Source: Sulfitobacter noctilucicola (GTDB taxonomy: Bacteria > Pseudomonadota > Alphaproteobacteria > Rhodobacterales > Rhodobacteraceae). Taken from it: DNA of 64,000 bases. Within the stretch, counting starts at the first letter, position 1, and each line of letters opens with the position of its first letter. The DNA lies in contig NZ_JASD01000008.1 in assembly GCF_000622385.1 (NCBI RefSeq), positions 3,038,001 to 3,102,000 of the forward strand, in the 5' to 3' direction. Made by a program: the position numbers and the translations under genes. This document shows positions 25,834 through 34,766 of this stretch, piece after piece. The notes under the pieces were generated by a model. The model made no database searches. It was not told where the DNA came from and worked only from the letters and a program-made list of their open reading frames with translations.

Positions 25834-27666
25834 ATGTCCGTTCATGCCAAGTTTGACAATCCCCGACCCGTCGACGTCACAAAGCCGCCAATTGTGCTGC
25901 GGTTCCAAGGACTGCATCCGGACAACCTCGGCCGCTTCGATATGCATGATCATCGCAACGGTGGTGACCTCTCTCATGTTGATCTGGATGCGTCAGAGCT
26001 GAATGAGGTTCTGCATTGCGAACCCAAATGGCAGGACACGATTAAGACTGAAGTCGCTGCTGCAAAGCGCAACAATTTCCGTGAGCGGATGGAGGCCTTA
26101 CGGAAGAAGGGCCGCAAAGCCGAACGCGAGGCGCTCATCGCCGAAGGGGAAAGCGATCCCTGGCGGCGGTGTTCCGGCGGTCCCTTGCGTGAGGGTATCC
26201 TTACGGTCAACAAAGAATGGTTCGGCGGGACCGGGCAAGCCGAATGGGACGCGGAGAAGGTTGCCGCGTTCAAGAAAGCTGCGATGGACTTTCTGCTCAA
26301 GCACTTTCCGGCGGGGCAGTTGCGCTATGCCAATGCGCATCATGACGAGGAGGCCTTTCATATCCATTTCGTTGCGGTGGTCTGGACAGAGAAAGTCACC
26401 GCAAATCGCGGGCTGCAGGTTTTGTTGCAGGCCTCATTGAACCCGCTTTTGAAGAATTACGAACGTGCGCAGGATCTGGCAGGAGAGGCTTTCGCCCCCC
26501 TTGGCATCGCTCGAGGGGAACGGCGGGCCGAGGCGCGGCGGGTGGCGAAAGAGACTGGCAAAGACGTGCCCGAAAAGCGCCGCCATATCCCGCCTTCGGA
26601 ATGGCGTGCCGATCAGCAGGCCGCGGGCCATGAGAAATCCAGCGAGATTTTGGATGCTGCACAGAGCAAAGCCAAAGAGATGGTCGATGAAGGACGGACC
26701 GTCGGCAAGGCCACGATCCGGAAATCGCGCAAACGTGCGGTCAAGGAGGCGCGTCGCAGGAAAGAGGCCGCGACGCGCGAGGTGGCGGCGGCAGAGCGCC
26801 GCCGCAAAGAAGAGGAGCGGGCAGCGGATAGCGCCCGCAAAGAGCGGGCTGATGCCGAAGCTACGCTCGGTATCATCGAAGAAAAGGCAGCAAATATTGT
26901 TCAGACAGCGCAAGCGGCGGCGGGAGAGATTCAGCAGGTGAAGGAGGAGATGGGTGTTGAGGTCGAGAAATTGCAGGGGGTGAGGGCGGAAACAGAAAAG
27001 GCAAAGACAGGGCTGGCTGATGTGTTGGTGGAGGTTGAGTGCGCTGCGTTGGAACGGGATCAGGTTAAGGATGAGGTGGCGGAGCAGGGCCACAAGCTTG
27101 ATCTCCTTCGGTCGGCGGCGAAGAAGGAAAGTGAGGAATTGGCCCTGGCTTCAAGAAAAATTCGGTCACTGAGGTCGGCAAGGCAGGCCGAAGCGCTGGC
27201 TTTAGACACGGAGAAAAGAAAGCGGGCGGTGGCAGAGGCTGAGTTGGCGGATGTAGAGGCCAAGGTGGTGACTGCAGAGGCAAAACTCTCAAAGGCGGTG
27301 TCTTTGATCAAAACGCTGGTGGAAGGCATCGATATGCTTGGCGGTGCCGTCTTGCGCTGGATATCGGGGCCAAAGCCAAGCGAGGAAAAGCTGGGCTGGG
27401 GGCCGAATGCGCCGAAAACCAAAGAGGACCGCAGGCGGATTGCGGCACGCATTCAGCCTGTGATGCCGAAACTGATCCCCCTCGCGCAATCAATCAGCCG
27501 CACGATTGAAGAAACCTTGAGCCTCGAGCGCGCAAAGATTGCCGCAGATGCAGCATATGTTCTCGAACAGCGCGAGAAAATGGAGGCGGAGCAACGGGCC
27601 GAGTTGACCCGCATTCTGAATGCAAACTCAGAAACCGACCCGACGTCTGACGGGCCGGGGACATGA
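25834..27666 (+). CDS. mobV: MobV-type relaxase (plasmid mobilization/Pre family)
   Basis: 610 aa from the ATG at 25834. The metal-binding motif HHDEEAFHIH (169-178) matches the HxDExxPHxH pattern of MobV/Pre relaxases, with Phe in place of Pro. The C-terminal half is a very long charged coiled coil (about 270-500), Lys/Arg/Glu/Ala-rich, usual for dimerisation in this family. It would nick one strand at oriT to start conjugative transfer of the island with help from another element, since no type IV secretion genes are present. Its stop is directly adjacent to the convergent integrase stop. The catalytic Tyr or His of the N-terminus was not assigned. Confidence 0.78.
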   Translation: MSVHAKFDNPRPVDVTKPPIVLRFQGLHPDNLGRFDMHDHRNGGDLSHVDLDASELNEVLHCEPKWQDTIKTEVAAAKRNNFRERMEALRKKGRKAEREALIAEGESDPWRRCSGGPLREGILTVNKEWFGGTGQAEWDAEKVAAFKKAAMDFLLKHFPAGQLRYANAHHDEEAFHIHFVAVVWTEKVTANRGLQVLLQASLNPLLKNYERAQDLAGEAFAPLGIARGERRAEARRVAKETGKDVPEKRRHIPPSEWRADQQAAGHEKSSEILDAAQSKAKEMVDEGRTVGKATIRKSRKRAVKEARRRKEAATREVAAAERRRKEEERAADSARKERADAEATLGIIEEKAANIVQTAQAAAGEIQQVKEEMGVEVEKLQGVRAETEKAKTGLADVLVEVECAALERDQVKDEVAEQGHKLDLLRSAAKKESEELALASRKIRSLRSARQAEALALDTEKRKRAVAEAELADVEAKVVTAEAKLSKAVSLIKTLVEGIDMLGGAVLRWISGPKPSEEKLGWGPNAPKTKEDRRRIAARIQPVMPKLIPLAQSISRTIEETLSLERAKIAADAAYVLEQREKMEAEQRAELTRILNANSETDPTSDGPGT

Positions 27667-29466
27667 TCAGATCAGGGCTGGCAACCTCTCGATGGCCGCT
27701 TGCAGGACAGCGGGCGGCGTAGGTTTGCTATAAGTGCGCTCATGGGTGTCTTTACCCTCATGACCGACGATATCGCGCAGCACCTTGTCGGTCACTTCGG
27801 GAACGTGTTCCAGCATGCCCTGAACGTAGTGGCGCAGGCTGTGGAACGACAGGCCAGCACCTTCGGTGCCAAAGGTTTTGTCGACGATCTGGCGCATCCG
27901 GCGGCCAAGTTTGCGGCCATGCTTCCCGGTTGCAGGTTCGCGCAGGTCGGGGAACAGCTCGGCTTGCCCCTTTGCGCGGGCGGCTTCCACAAAATCCAGA
28001 AAACCCAGCGTGATCAAACTGCTGTGGATCGGCACGAGCCGTTTTGAAGAGATGTTCTTGATCCGCCGCATTTCGGAATCCTCGATGCTGAGGCAAGGGA
28101 TGCCATCGCGCTCAACAATGTCAGCAGGGGCCAGACCGGCGATTTCTTCACGCCGCGCCCCTGTAAAAGCGCCAACCAAAGGCGACCAATAAACGCCGTT
28201 GCGGTAGATATTGGTGCCCGGATCAGTTTGGTGATGTTCGGACTTCGATCCGGTCCAAGCTGGAGATTTGAACAGGCGGTGCAATTCTGCCTCGGTGAAC
28301 GCCTGTTTCTTGTCACAGTCGCGAACAGTGTCCTTGCGGGGCAGTTTACCTGGTTTGAGCTTGGAATTAACCGCAATGCCCTCATCCGAGGCCCACTCAA
28401 TAATCTGGCCCAGATGCTCAAGATGGCGGTTGATCGTGCCGATGGACAGCCCGACCTTTTCCGGTGGCAGTTTGGCGGCACGGGCCATGATTTCTTCACG
28501 GGTGGCATTGCGGTCTGCAGGGCTTTTGCCCCAACTTTTCGGCAGCTTGTAAAGCGCCGCGCGAAATCCCGTGGCATCCGTTTGCCGAATCTGGCGCACG
28601 TCGCGAATGCCCGTCAGCGTGGTAAACAGGCCAGCAAAGCTCTCATATTGGCGCAGGGTCTTTTCCTCGATGCCTTCGCTGCGCTTCATGTCGTTCATGC
28701 GGGACACAACGGCGTGCATGTCGGGATCGAGAGTGTCTGCTTCTACCTCGGGGGCAGGGACAAGCTGCAGGGGGGCGGCGGGCGCCTCTGGCTCTGGTGT
28801 GAGCAATTGAGAGGCCCTGTCCCAAAGGTCATCCGCCGCCGTTTCGATATCTGCCAAGGCCTCTTCGTGCCGGTTCCATGCAGCGGACTTCCCAGCGATC
28901 AGCAAGGATACCAGCTTTGCACGTTCAAAGGCCGAAAGCTGTGGATGGCCCGTTAATGCCTTGAAATCGCGTTGAATGATGTTTTGGCGAGCTTCGCTGC
29001 TGAGGTCATCGCGGATGATGTCCAGATTCAAAGATACCAAGGGCTCATCAGACGTCGCACCGTGCAGGCCGTCGGCATTCACTTTTGCCCAAGCGTCAGC
29101 AGTAGCTTGATCGTGCCGATTGTCGTCAGCGGGATCGCGGGAGTCAAATCGATGCAGCAGTTTTAAATTCTCGATCTTCTCTCGCTCTTTGGTGATGACA
29201 CTGGCAAGCCAGCGCCGCGCCATGTCTGACGTGATGTGTTGGTGTCTGAGTTGCTCCATAACGATATCGCTTTCCGCACTGATCCTGCGGGACAATATAT
29301 GTGCGCAGCGTAGGTCTGTCGTCCCTAGCGAGAGCTTGATATCGACGATTCCTGTGGATTGTCGGCGTAATCGACGCCGCCATTGATAGGTATTTCCGCG
29401 TTTTGAGAGATGGGGTTGGTTCAACATTCGTTTCAGATCCGATTGGGACGGATACGAAACGGTCAT
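27667..29466 (-). CDS. int: Tyrosine recombinase (integrase) of island A
   Basis: 599 aa, long for an integrase. Catalytic residues are visible: Arg in TGARREEIAGL (about 438), HSLRHY (His542, Arg545), His568 in VGHEG and the Tyr579 nucleophile in ERTY. The N-terminus begins with a short RGNTYQWRRRLRR segment typical of integrases that bind att arms, followed by a long helical region (about 90-250). The start could also be the ATG at 29427. It ends adjacent to the relaxase gene and starts 92 bp from the att copy at 29558, the usual position for integrases that use tRNA genes. Confidence 0.9.
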   Translation of the reverse strand: MTVSYPSQSDLKRMLNQPHLSKRGNTYQWRRRLRRQSTGIVDIKLSLGTTDLRCAHILSRRISAESDIVMEQLRHQHITSDMARRWLASVITKEREKIENLKLLHRFDSRDPADDNRHDQATADAWAKVNADGLHGATSDEPLVSLNLDIIRDDLSSEARQNIIQRDFKALTGHPQLSAFERAKLVSLLIAGKSAAWNRHEEALADIETAADDLWDRASQLLTPEPEAPAAPLQLVPAPEVEADTLDPDMHAVVSRMNDMKRSEGIEEKTLRQYESFAGLFTTLTGIRDVRQIRQTDATGFRAALYKLPKSWGKSPADRNATREEIMARAAKLPPEKVGLSIGTINRHLEHLGQIIEWASDEGIAVNSKLKPGKLPRKDTVRDCDKKQAFTEAELHRLFKSPAWTGSKSEHHQTDPGTNIYRNGVYWSPLVGAFTGARREEIAGLAPADIVERDGIPCLSIEDSEMRRIKNISSKRLVPIHSSLITLGFLDFVEAARAKGQAELFPDLREPATGKHGRKLGRRMRQIVDKTFGTEGAGLSFHSLRHYVQGMLEHVPEVTDKVLRDIVGHEGKDTHERTYSKPTPPAVLQAAIERLPALI

Positions 29467-29557
29467 GCCATCTGGCTACAGGAGGATGTAACACCCTGAT
29501 GCCACACCTACGAAGCCACGCTGTGACTTCGGTAGGTATTTCAACAACTTACGTTGT

Positions 29558-29609
29558 AAATGGCTCCGACGGTAGGGATCGAACCTACGACCAATTGATT
29601 AACAGTCAA
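29558..29609. repeat. Middle att copy: tRNA-Asn 3' half
   Basis: Bases 29561-29609 are identical (49 bp) to 44238-44286, the 3' part of tRNA-Asn from the encoded CCA through the anticodon loop; identity stops two bases past the GTT anticodon. Bases 29558-29581 match 18305-18328 (24 bp). The copy lacks the 5' half of the tRNA, so it is an integration scar and not a functional gene. It separates island A from island B. Confidence 0.92.
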
Positions 29610-29676
29610 GCGACGACATTTATTCACTTAGTGCATGTTAATGCGGTTCGTCAGTAAAAACAGTGGTTTGCACCTA

Positions 29677-29758
29677 TTTTGCAACGATAATCAATCGGTT
29701 GACAGTGCGCCGGAATGCGCCTTAGTGACGTGGTGCGTTGCAAAACGTTGCAAAAACG
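29677..29758. promoter_or_regulatory. Candidate integrase arm-type sites, left end of island B
   Basis: The motif GTTGCAAAA occurs twice in direct repeat at 29738-29755 (GCGTTGCAAAACG then CGTTGCAAAAACG) and once inverted at 29677-29686 (TTTTGCAACG). A nearly identical double copy lies at 44159-44183 beside the right att site. Repeats placed at both ends of an element near the crossover point are typical arm-binding sites of tyrosine integrases; this role is inferred. Confidence 0.5.
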
Positions 29759-29769
29759 GAGCATGACAG

Positions 29770-30918
29770 ATGACCACCGCTATCGACTTCACCAAACCCG
29801 CACGCCTGCTGAAAACCCCACCGGGCATGTATCGACACGACGGCGACCGCTTTCCGGGCCTCTATCTCAACGTCGGCAAAACCAAGAGCACTTGGTATAT
29901 CAAGCGCCGCGTTGACGGGAAAACGAAGTCGATCAAGGTCGGGGCGTTTCCTGCCTTGGACGCCTCCACGGCGTTTAAACAAGGCGACACCAAGACAGGC
30001 GTTGCCAAGAGTGACATTCAGACGGTGCGCGATGGGTGGACGTTCTGGTGCGACACGTCGCAGGCGCAAGGCGGTATGTCTGACGATCATAGACACCGCA
30101 TGTCCCGCCAGCTTGAGATGCACGCGAAGGAGATCATGGACAGTAACGTTGCGGACGTGACCTCGGCCAATGTGCAGGCAGTCCTCAACCGCTTGATGGC
30201 AGACGGCAAGCAGGCGACGGCGCGCGCTGTGCGCATCGGTATTGGTAACTCGTTCAACTTCGCGCCTGTGGTCAATCCCGTCGCCCAGAAGAAGACGCGC
30301 GTTGCCAAGAGCGACGAGACAGAGGCGCAGTGGACGGCTGCTGCCAATGCTCACGACCTCGACGCCGACGACTGGTCAGTGATCTGGGAGGCGATCATGG
30401 CGCGGCGGGAGAAGAACGTCATTATCGGAACAGCAGTTGCCGTCATGTTCCTGACAGGCATCCGTTCCGGGAATGTTTGTTCACTGTCATGGGATCAGGT
30501 CGATTTGCAGAACAAGACGATCCATCTGACCAAAATGAAGAACAAACTCGCCCGCACGCTGCCCGTCATGGACACCGTGATCGACATGCTGAAAGAAATT
30601 AGGGGGACAGGCAGCGAGTGGGTGTTTCCGGCGTCGTCTGCCACGGGATACATCACTGACCCCAAAGGCACGTTCGCACAGATCAACGACGAGGACGTGC
30701 GCGTGTTTCTGCCCCACGACGGGCGGCGTCACTTCATGCAGGCGTCAGCCGAAGCGTTCTTGCCCGACTACGTCGCCCACTTCCTGCGCGGTGACAAGAA
30801 GGCGGGAGAGGGCAGCGACATGTTGATGAAATACCTCAAGCGCATGGGCAATCGCCGCGCCGTCGAGGACATTGAGAAAGTGTATTTCGAGCGAATAAAG
30901 GTAGAACCTTCTTTCTAA
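29770..30918 (+). CDS. int: Tyrosine recombinase (integrase) of island B
   Basis: 382 aa, normal for phage and island integrases. The N-terminal ~60 residues form a DUF4102-like arm-binding domain (PGLYLNVGKTKSTWYIKRRVDGK). Catalytic residues visible are Arg232 in TGIRSGNVCSL, His316/Arg319 in HDGRRH and a likely nucleophile Tyr355 in KYLKRM. It starts 160 bp from the 49-bp att copy, whose crossover region is the tRNA anticodon arm, as usual for this class. Its sequence is clearly different from the island A integrase, so the two elements integrated independently. Confidence 0.88.
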   Translation: MTTAIDFTKPARLLKTPPGMYRHDGDRFPGLYLNVGKTKSTWYIKRRVDGKTKSIKVGAFPALDASTAFKQGDTKTGVAKSDIQTVRDGWTFWCDTSQAQGGMSDDHRHRMSRQLEMHAKEIMDSNVADVTSANVQAVLNRLMADGKQATARAVRIGIGNSFNFAPVVNPVAQKKTRVAKSDETEAQWTAAANAHDLDADDWSVIWEAIMARREKNVIIGTAVAVMFLTGIRSGNVCSLSWDQVDLQNKTIHLTKMKNKLARTLPVMDTVIDMLKEIRGTGSEWVFPASSATGYITDPKGTFAQINDEDVRVFLPHDGRRHFMQASAEAFLPDYVAHFLRGDKKAGEGSDMLMKYLKRMGNRRAVEDIEKVYFERIKVEPSF

Positions 30919-31112
30919 ATTGTTTGTTAACCAATGCTGCACTAAGGTGATGGTGCACTTGATGCCGCGTCGTGAGACGCCGCGCGCCGTGACGGTGGGT
31001 GCGAAACTAGCTTAGGGAGCGCCGCGCTGGAAGCGGACCTGAGTGACAGCCCGCACCAGCGAGTATCAACAGAGGGCCCTGTTTGTTCAAAGATGGACAG
31101 AAGGACCTGTTG

Positions 31113-31355
31113 ATGGCTCAAGAACTACGCGCACTCGAGTCGCGCATTGAAGAACTCGAAATACGTTTGAACAATCCTCGCATGATGACTCCTCTCCAAG
31201 TTTGCGACTTCCTGCAAATCTCGGAACGGGCGCTCTACGACATGAAAGAGCGCGGTGACGCTCCGCCCGCGATTTATTTCAGTCAGCGGACGGTGCGCTA
31301 TGACCTGCATGAGGTGATGGCGTGGGCGAAACAAAAAGAAGTGGGGCATGTGTGA
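31113..31355 (+). CDS. AlpA/Xis-like helix-turn-helix protein
   Basis: 80 aa from the ATG at 31113, which has AAGGACC about 6 nt upstream; a frame start at 31083 is less supported. The C-terminal half is a MerR/AlpA-type winged helix (MTPLQVCDFLQISERALYDMKERGDAPPAIYFSQRTVRYDLHEVMAW), preceded by a short coiled coil. Such proteins act as excisionases or activators of integrase in phages and satellites. The stop shares its last base with the ATG of the next gene (TGATG), so the two are coupled. Confidence 0.8.
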   Translation: MAQELRALESRIEELEIRLNNPRMMTPLQVCDFLQISERALYDMKERGDAPPAIYFSQRTVRYDLHEVMAWAKQKEVGHV

Positions 31356-32614
31356 TGGCAACGAAAGCAGACACAGTCGTCGTCGCTCAGGCGGAAGCGA
31401 TACGTCAATTCACACTCGGTCAGAACATGCGCGTCGAGGCGTGGATCGCGGAGAACTGGGAACGCGTCGGTCTGACTGGACCGATACACAAAAGCACAGT
31501 GTCAAAGGCGCTCACGTCGATGCCTGTGGTCAAACCTGTAGCTGACGCTCTGGACGTTCTTTTCAGTGAAATGCGTGACGATCCTTGGGCGTGGTGCAAA
31601 CCACCAAGCCAGATCGAAGACATGCCTCTCTACGCTCCGATAAACTGGTGGTTCAAAACGCTGCGCCTCAAAGACGCTATCTCGTGGACGCGATTTGAGC
31701 GAATGTCGTCCCAGCCGCTGAGCGAGAAGGATCGGTCGTGGGTGCAAGAGCGCCTCGATGAATGGTCGGAGAAACTCAAGGCGGCGTGCGATCAGTTTCA
31801 AACTGACCGCGCGCTTGTTCGTGCGCTCGAAGCCGACGAAGACCCAGAATTTCAGACGTGGTTTGTCGTTGATGGAGAGTGGCGGCTCGACGAATTAGGC
31901 GAGCGCGTGACCCCTGAGAAGGAATTGCGCCGTCGTGCGGGCAATGCAGGCCTGCATGGGCGGTCAGAGGAAGAGATCGGTTTGGCGTGGGCGCTCGCAG
32001 ATTCTGTGCTGACGCTTCCTGATATTCCGACGGCGAAGTTGACCTATTCGCGTCCTCGCGCTGTGTCCGGTGTCACGCATTTCTCGGAACCAGTTGAACC
32101 TTGGAATGATCAGGAGTTTGAAGGTGTCGAGGTTGCTGAGTTTGCCTACGACAAGCCCTACACGACCACTGAGACCTATACGATCAAGCACAGGGTTTGC
32201 TTCTACTGGGCCGGTGATCGTTACAAGGTCGAAGACATCGAACCTTTCGCGATGGTCAAGGACGGACCTGATTGGCGGGAGGCGACGATGCAGGAAAAAG
32301 ACCTGTTCATGACTGGGATCAAGCGCGAACATCTATCGCGGGACGAGATGATGGCTATCCGCGATGAGTGGATCGACGAAACCTTGGCTGGGATGGTACT
32401 GCGCCAAGACGAGCGCGAGCCGCCAAGCGGCGGGAACGGTTGGAAGTCACCACCTACACGTCGCGAAGAATACCCAGATGGTATTCCTCGCTCACTAGCT
32501 GAGGGTAGTTTCGAGGCGATGATTGGCAGGATCGACGATGAAGCGGCGGCCGACGAGCAGCGTGAGGTTGCTCGCCGACGGATGGCATTCATGCGGCAAT
32601 TGCGTCGCAGGTAG
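31355..32614 (+). CDS. Unassigned 419-aa protein of island B, possibly replication-related
   Basis: Begins MATKADTVVVAQAEAIRQFTLGQ at an ATG overlapping the preceding stop. Residues about 20-60 (IAENWERVGLTGPIHKSTVSKALTSM) could form a small DNA-binding helix-turn-helix. The middle is acidic and Trp-rich; the C-terminal ~120 residues are charged and helical. There is no Walker, Cys-cluster, signal or membrane motif. Its position right after the Xis-like gene and before the iteron-bearing noncoding region suggests a replication or regulation protein, but this rests on position only. Confidence 0.6.
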   Translation: MATKADTVVVAQAEAIRQFTLGQNMRVEAWIAENWERVGLTGPIHKSTVSKALTSMPVVKPVADALDVLFSEMRDDPWAWCKPPSQIEDMPLYAPINWWFKTLRLKDAISWTRFERMSSQPLSEKDRSWVQERLDEWSEKLKAACDQFQTDRALVRALEADEDPEFQTWFVVDGEWRLDELGERVTPEKELRRRAGNAGLHGRSEEEIGLAWALADSVLTLPDIPTAKLTYSRPRAVSGVTHFSEPVEPWNDQEFEGVEVAEFAYDKPYTTTETYTIKHRVCFYWAGDRYKVEDIEPFAMVKDGPDWREATMQEKDLFMTGIKREHLSRDEMMAIRDEWIDETLAGMVLRQDEREPPSGGNGWKSPPTRREEYPDGIPRSLAEGSFEAMIGRIDDEAAADEQREVARRRMAFMRQLRRR

Positions 32615-32765
32615 GGAACAGTTCGTCCAGAAGCTGACGCCGTTTGGCGTCGTCAACGCGGTCCCGCAGCCAAGTATCACAGGTTGCGGGATCGTTTAGT
32701 GCGTTTGCGCGAGCGAGGCGGTTGATCAGTCGCGGATGAGCACATGGTGGGAAGTCAAAAGGCAT
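32589..32765 (-). CDS. Small 58-aa protein convergent to the 419-aa gene
   Basis: The frame begins MPFDFPPCAHPRLINRLARA and ends PTCDAIAA; it has three Cys (CAHP, ATCD, PTCD). GGAAAGGAA lies about 8 nt before the ATG. It overlaps the last 26 bp of the convergent 419-aa gene. Codon positions show the GC bias of the other island B genes, which supports a real gene. No recognised family; the Cys spacing is not a standard zinc ribbon. Confidence 0.5.
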   Translation of the reverse strand: MPFDFPPCAHPRLINRLARANALNDPATCDTWLRDRVDDAKRRQLLDELFPTCDAIAA

Positions 32766-33758
32766 TGTCGGGGTTCCTTTCCGTTGCTGTGCAACGATTG
32801 TAAGCGCAGGCGTGGTGCTTCTTCGACCGCGTTTGCAGGTAGAACCTATAACTTGGTTATGTGCGGCATGTTGCGTCTGACGTTTCCTGCGGTGGGGTTA
32901 TCGTGCGCACTGGTGCGCGCGCGCGTAAAACAACGACGGTGGTGTAGATGTTACACCGCTGTTTACGCACGAGGGTCAGCGAAAAAATTACGTTGCAGGG
33001 TGCAGGGTGTGCAGGGTGGTCTTGAAAACAAGTGGTTTGACCAGAATTTGTGTGCAGGGTTCGTGCAGGGTGCCTGTATGATCAAGGCAAATCGTTTTGA
33101 ACGGTTCGCGCGCGTGCGCGTATGTAAACCACGCGCACGGGCATGATCACCCTTACTGGGATTGTTCGCCTCGCGTGCGAGCGCGCACGTAAGACATTGG
33201 TATCCTCGGTGATCTTGGGTCAGCTGATCTCCCCTCGACATCTTCGCCTCTTTGTTGCGAGCCAGTCGCAACTGAACCGTGCAAATCAGACCGATTGATC
33301 CTTAATCAAGTGTCAGCGCGCGATTGATACTTTGAAACCAAGCGGTTGATGTGCTGCTCCGCAGCTTTTGCAACGCGTATTGCAACGTAGGCGAATAACT
33401 GACCGAAAAGGTCACTGGAATATAGGCATATTGTGCGCATCGCCGCGCTTGCCATCGACGCATACTCCCGACACCGCGCCAGAGACGCGATCTGCTGCGG
33501 CGCACGCGGTCGTCTTGGTCAATTTCGACACAGTATGCCCGATGATGGGGCAACGCCCGTCTCTGACGCGCTGCTTCGGCACACCCAACGCGTCGAAGCA
33601 AAATCAGGTGCAATCCACGCTCCACCTCGTTCTGTCCACATCCGCCCCACGGCTGGGTGATACGCATCATTTGTCGAACCGCTGTGACGAAACGCGCGCC
33701 CAAGGCAGGTTCGACTGGCTTGGCACTTGGGCGCGCATCAAAACGAAAAGGGCACCCC
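32766..33758. other. ~1-kb noncoding region of island B
   Basis: No convincing gene in nearly 1 kb; a 75-codon frame at 33433-33660 with a GTG start is possible but has no supporting feature. The region holds the iterons listed separately, a 6+6 bp inverted repeat (GGTGTA 32941-32946 / TACACC 32952-32957), and three GC-rich motifs of the form GCGCGnnnGTAA (about 32918, 33112 and 33180). Placed between the putative replication gene and the packaging operon, it may hold a replication origin, a pac/cos site and the operon promoter. Confidence 0.5.
32994..33071 (+). repeat. Five TGCAGGGT iterons
   Basis: Exact copies of TGCAGGGT lie at 32994, 33001, 33010, 33053 and 33064, all in the same orientation. 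The first two share one base, the third follows after 1 bp, and the last two are 3 bp apart after a 35-bp break. Direct repeats of this size and clustering are typical of initiator or terminase binding sites. Confidence 0.7.
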
Positions 33759-34028
33759 ATGACGTTCTCAGCATCAACTGACGGGTCAACGGCGACCATC
33801 ACGGTCACGGTTTTGAACAGCACGGCAAACCTCAAGGTCGAGGATGCCTCTGGTCTTGGCGATCAACTCGAAGCATTGGTCAATGATCAAACGGCACATC
33901 CCATCGACAACTCACCCGCCTATATGACCTACCCAACCGACACAGGCGTGCGCATCGCGAACCGCCTAGGTCAGATCGACATTCCGTGGCGTTGGATCAT
34001 GCCCGTGGCAAACCAGTTGCGCCAATGA
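33759..34028 (+). CDS. Small phage-like protein, first gene of the packaging operon
   Basis: 89 aa from the ATG at 33759 (MTFSASTDGSTATITVTVL). The first 40 residues alternate Thr/Val/Ser and look like beta strands; the rest contains IPWRWIMPVANQL. No recognised family. The upstream in-frame codons from 33657 lack coding character. It begins a run of nine rightward genes, most of which overlap by one to a few bases, and its stop overlaps the next ATG (ATGA). A minor structural or regulatory protein is possible but unproven. Confidence 0.6.
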   Translation: MTFSASTDGSTATITVTVLNSTANLKVEDASGLGDQLEALVNDQTAHPIDNSPAYMTYPTDTGVRIANRLGQIDIPWRWIMPVANQLRQ

Positions 34029-34255
34029 CGGAGTGGCGACCCCTCCCACTGACCCAGCGTTCGCTTGCGGACGCCGACCTGCCCACGCGCGGCGTGTTCA
34101 AACTGGGCAACGACCTGACCCCGCGCGTCGTCTATGTCGTCTGGTTTCGTGAACCTGAAAAGTGGCAAAAGTTGGCAGCGGAGCAGATCGTCTACGCTGC
34201 CCATGTGCGCCATGTCTCGCCCGGCACGACCTATCCCGGTTGTCCTTGGGCATGA
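34025..34255 (+). CDS. Small phage-like protein, second gene of the packaging operon
   Basis: 76 aa, MTEWRPLPLTQRSLADADL to GTTYPGCPWA. It contains a beta-rich core (RVVYVVWFREPEKWQKL). No known domain. Start and stop both overlap the neighbours as ATGA (34025 and 34252), which strongly supports the reading frame chosen. Function unknown. Confidence 0.6.
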   Translation: MTEWRPLPLTQRSLADADLPTRGVFKLGNDLTPRVVYVVWFREPEKWQKLAAEQIVYAAHVRHVSPGTTYPGCPWA

Positions 34256-34662
34256 TCACGACAGACGCGCCAAAGACGCCCGAAGCGACCCTTGTGACCG
34301 CGATCATCATGCAGGCCTACCGCGACCTCTTTGTCACCGTTCGCCAAGAGAGCAACGCCTCCTTCACGACGCAATCGGATCAAGATCAGGCAATCACCTT
34401 CTTGACCGACCGCTCTGGCACACTGGCGAGGCATCGAAACGACCTCTGCTCCCTGATCGGATGGGACGGGAATGTGCTTGCCGCGCGCTTGCGTGCGATG
34501 ATGGAAGGAGATGACTTCCCGCACCCGTCCACTGACCCCAAACCTGCCGCCCGCGCACAGCACGAAGCAGCCGTCGAACGTCTGCGTCGTCGTTGGCAAG
34601 ATCTTAAATCGCCACCCAAAAGACCCGCTATTTTGGTCGGCAATTTGATCGCTGCCGAATAA
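34252..34662 (+). CDS. Phage-like hypothetical protein
   Basis: 136 aa beginning MITTDAPKTPEATLVTAIIMQAYRDLFV at an ATG overlapping the previous stop (ATGA). The protein is helical; the segment QDQAITFLTDRSGTLARHRNDLCSLIGWDG is the most distinctive part and is followed by a basic helix RLRRRWQDLK. No recognised domain; similar small helical proteins lie near terminase genes in phages. A 104-bp gap with a fresh ribosome-binding site separates it from the next gene. Confidence 0.6.
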   Translation: MITTDAPKTPEATLVTAIIMQAYRDLFVTVRQESNASFTTQSDQDQAITFLTDRSGTLARHRNDLCSLIGWDGNVLAARLRAMMEGDDFPHPSTDPKPAARAQHEAAVERLRRRWQDLKSPPKRPAILVGNLIAAE

Positions 34663-34766
34663 ATTCATCTCACGAGCGCAACGGTGCGTCGCTCCTGATC
34701 TGTCCATCACAGGTTGAGCGTGGCGTCCCGATGCTGCGCTCAACTCTGGACACAAAGGAGCATCCC

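Larger units (their letters stand above)
29467..29769. other. Junction between islands A and B with att copy and candidate arm sites
   Basis: About 300 bp without genes, lying between the two oppositely oriented integrase genes. It contains the right att copy of island A, which is also the left att copy of island B (29558-29609), and three TTGCAA-type motifs (see separate entry). A promoter for the island B integrase must lie in its right part. Confidence 0.75.

Noticed and set aside
29558-29609. A second tRNA-Asn gene at the island junction
   Set aside because: Only the 3' 49 bases are present; the acceptor 5' strand and D-arm are missing, so it is an integration scar.
33302-33835. A 177-aa leftward frame in the island B noncoding region
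   Set aside because: No ribosome-binding site or recognisable composition, and it overlaps the start of a better-supported rightward gene at 33759.
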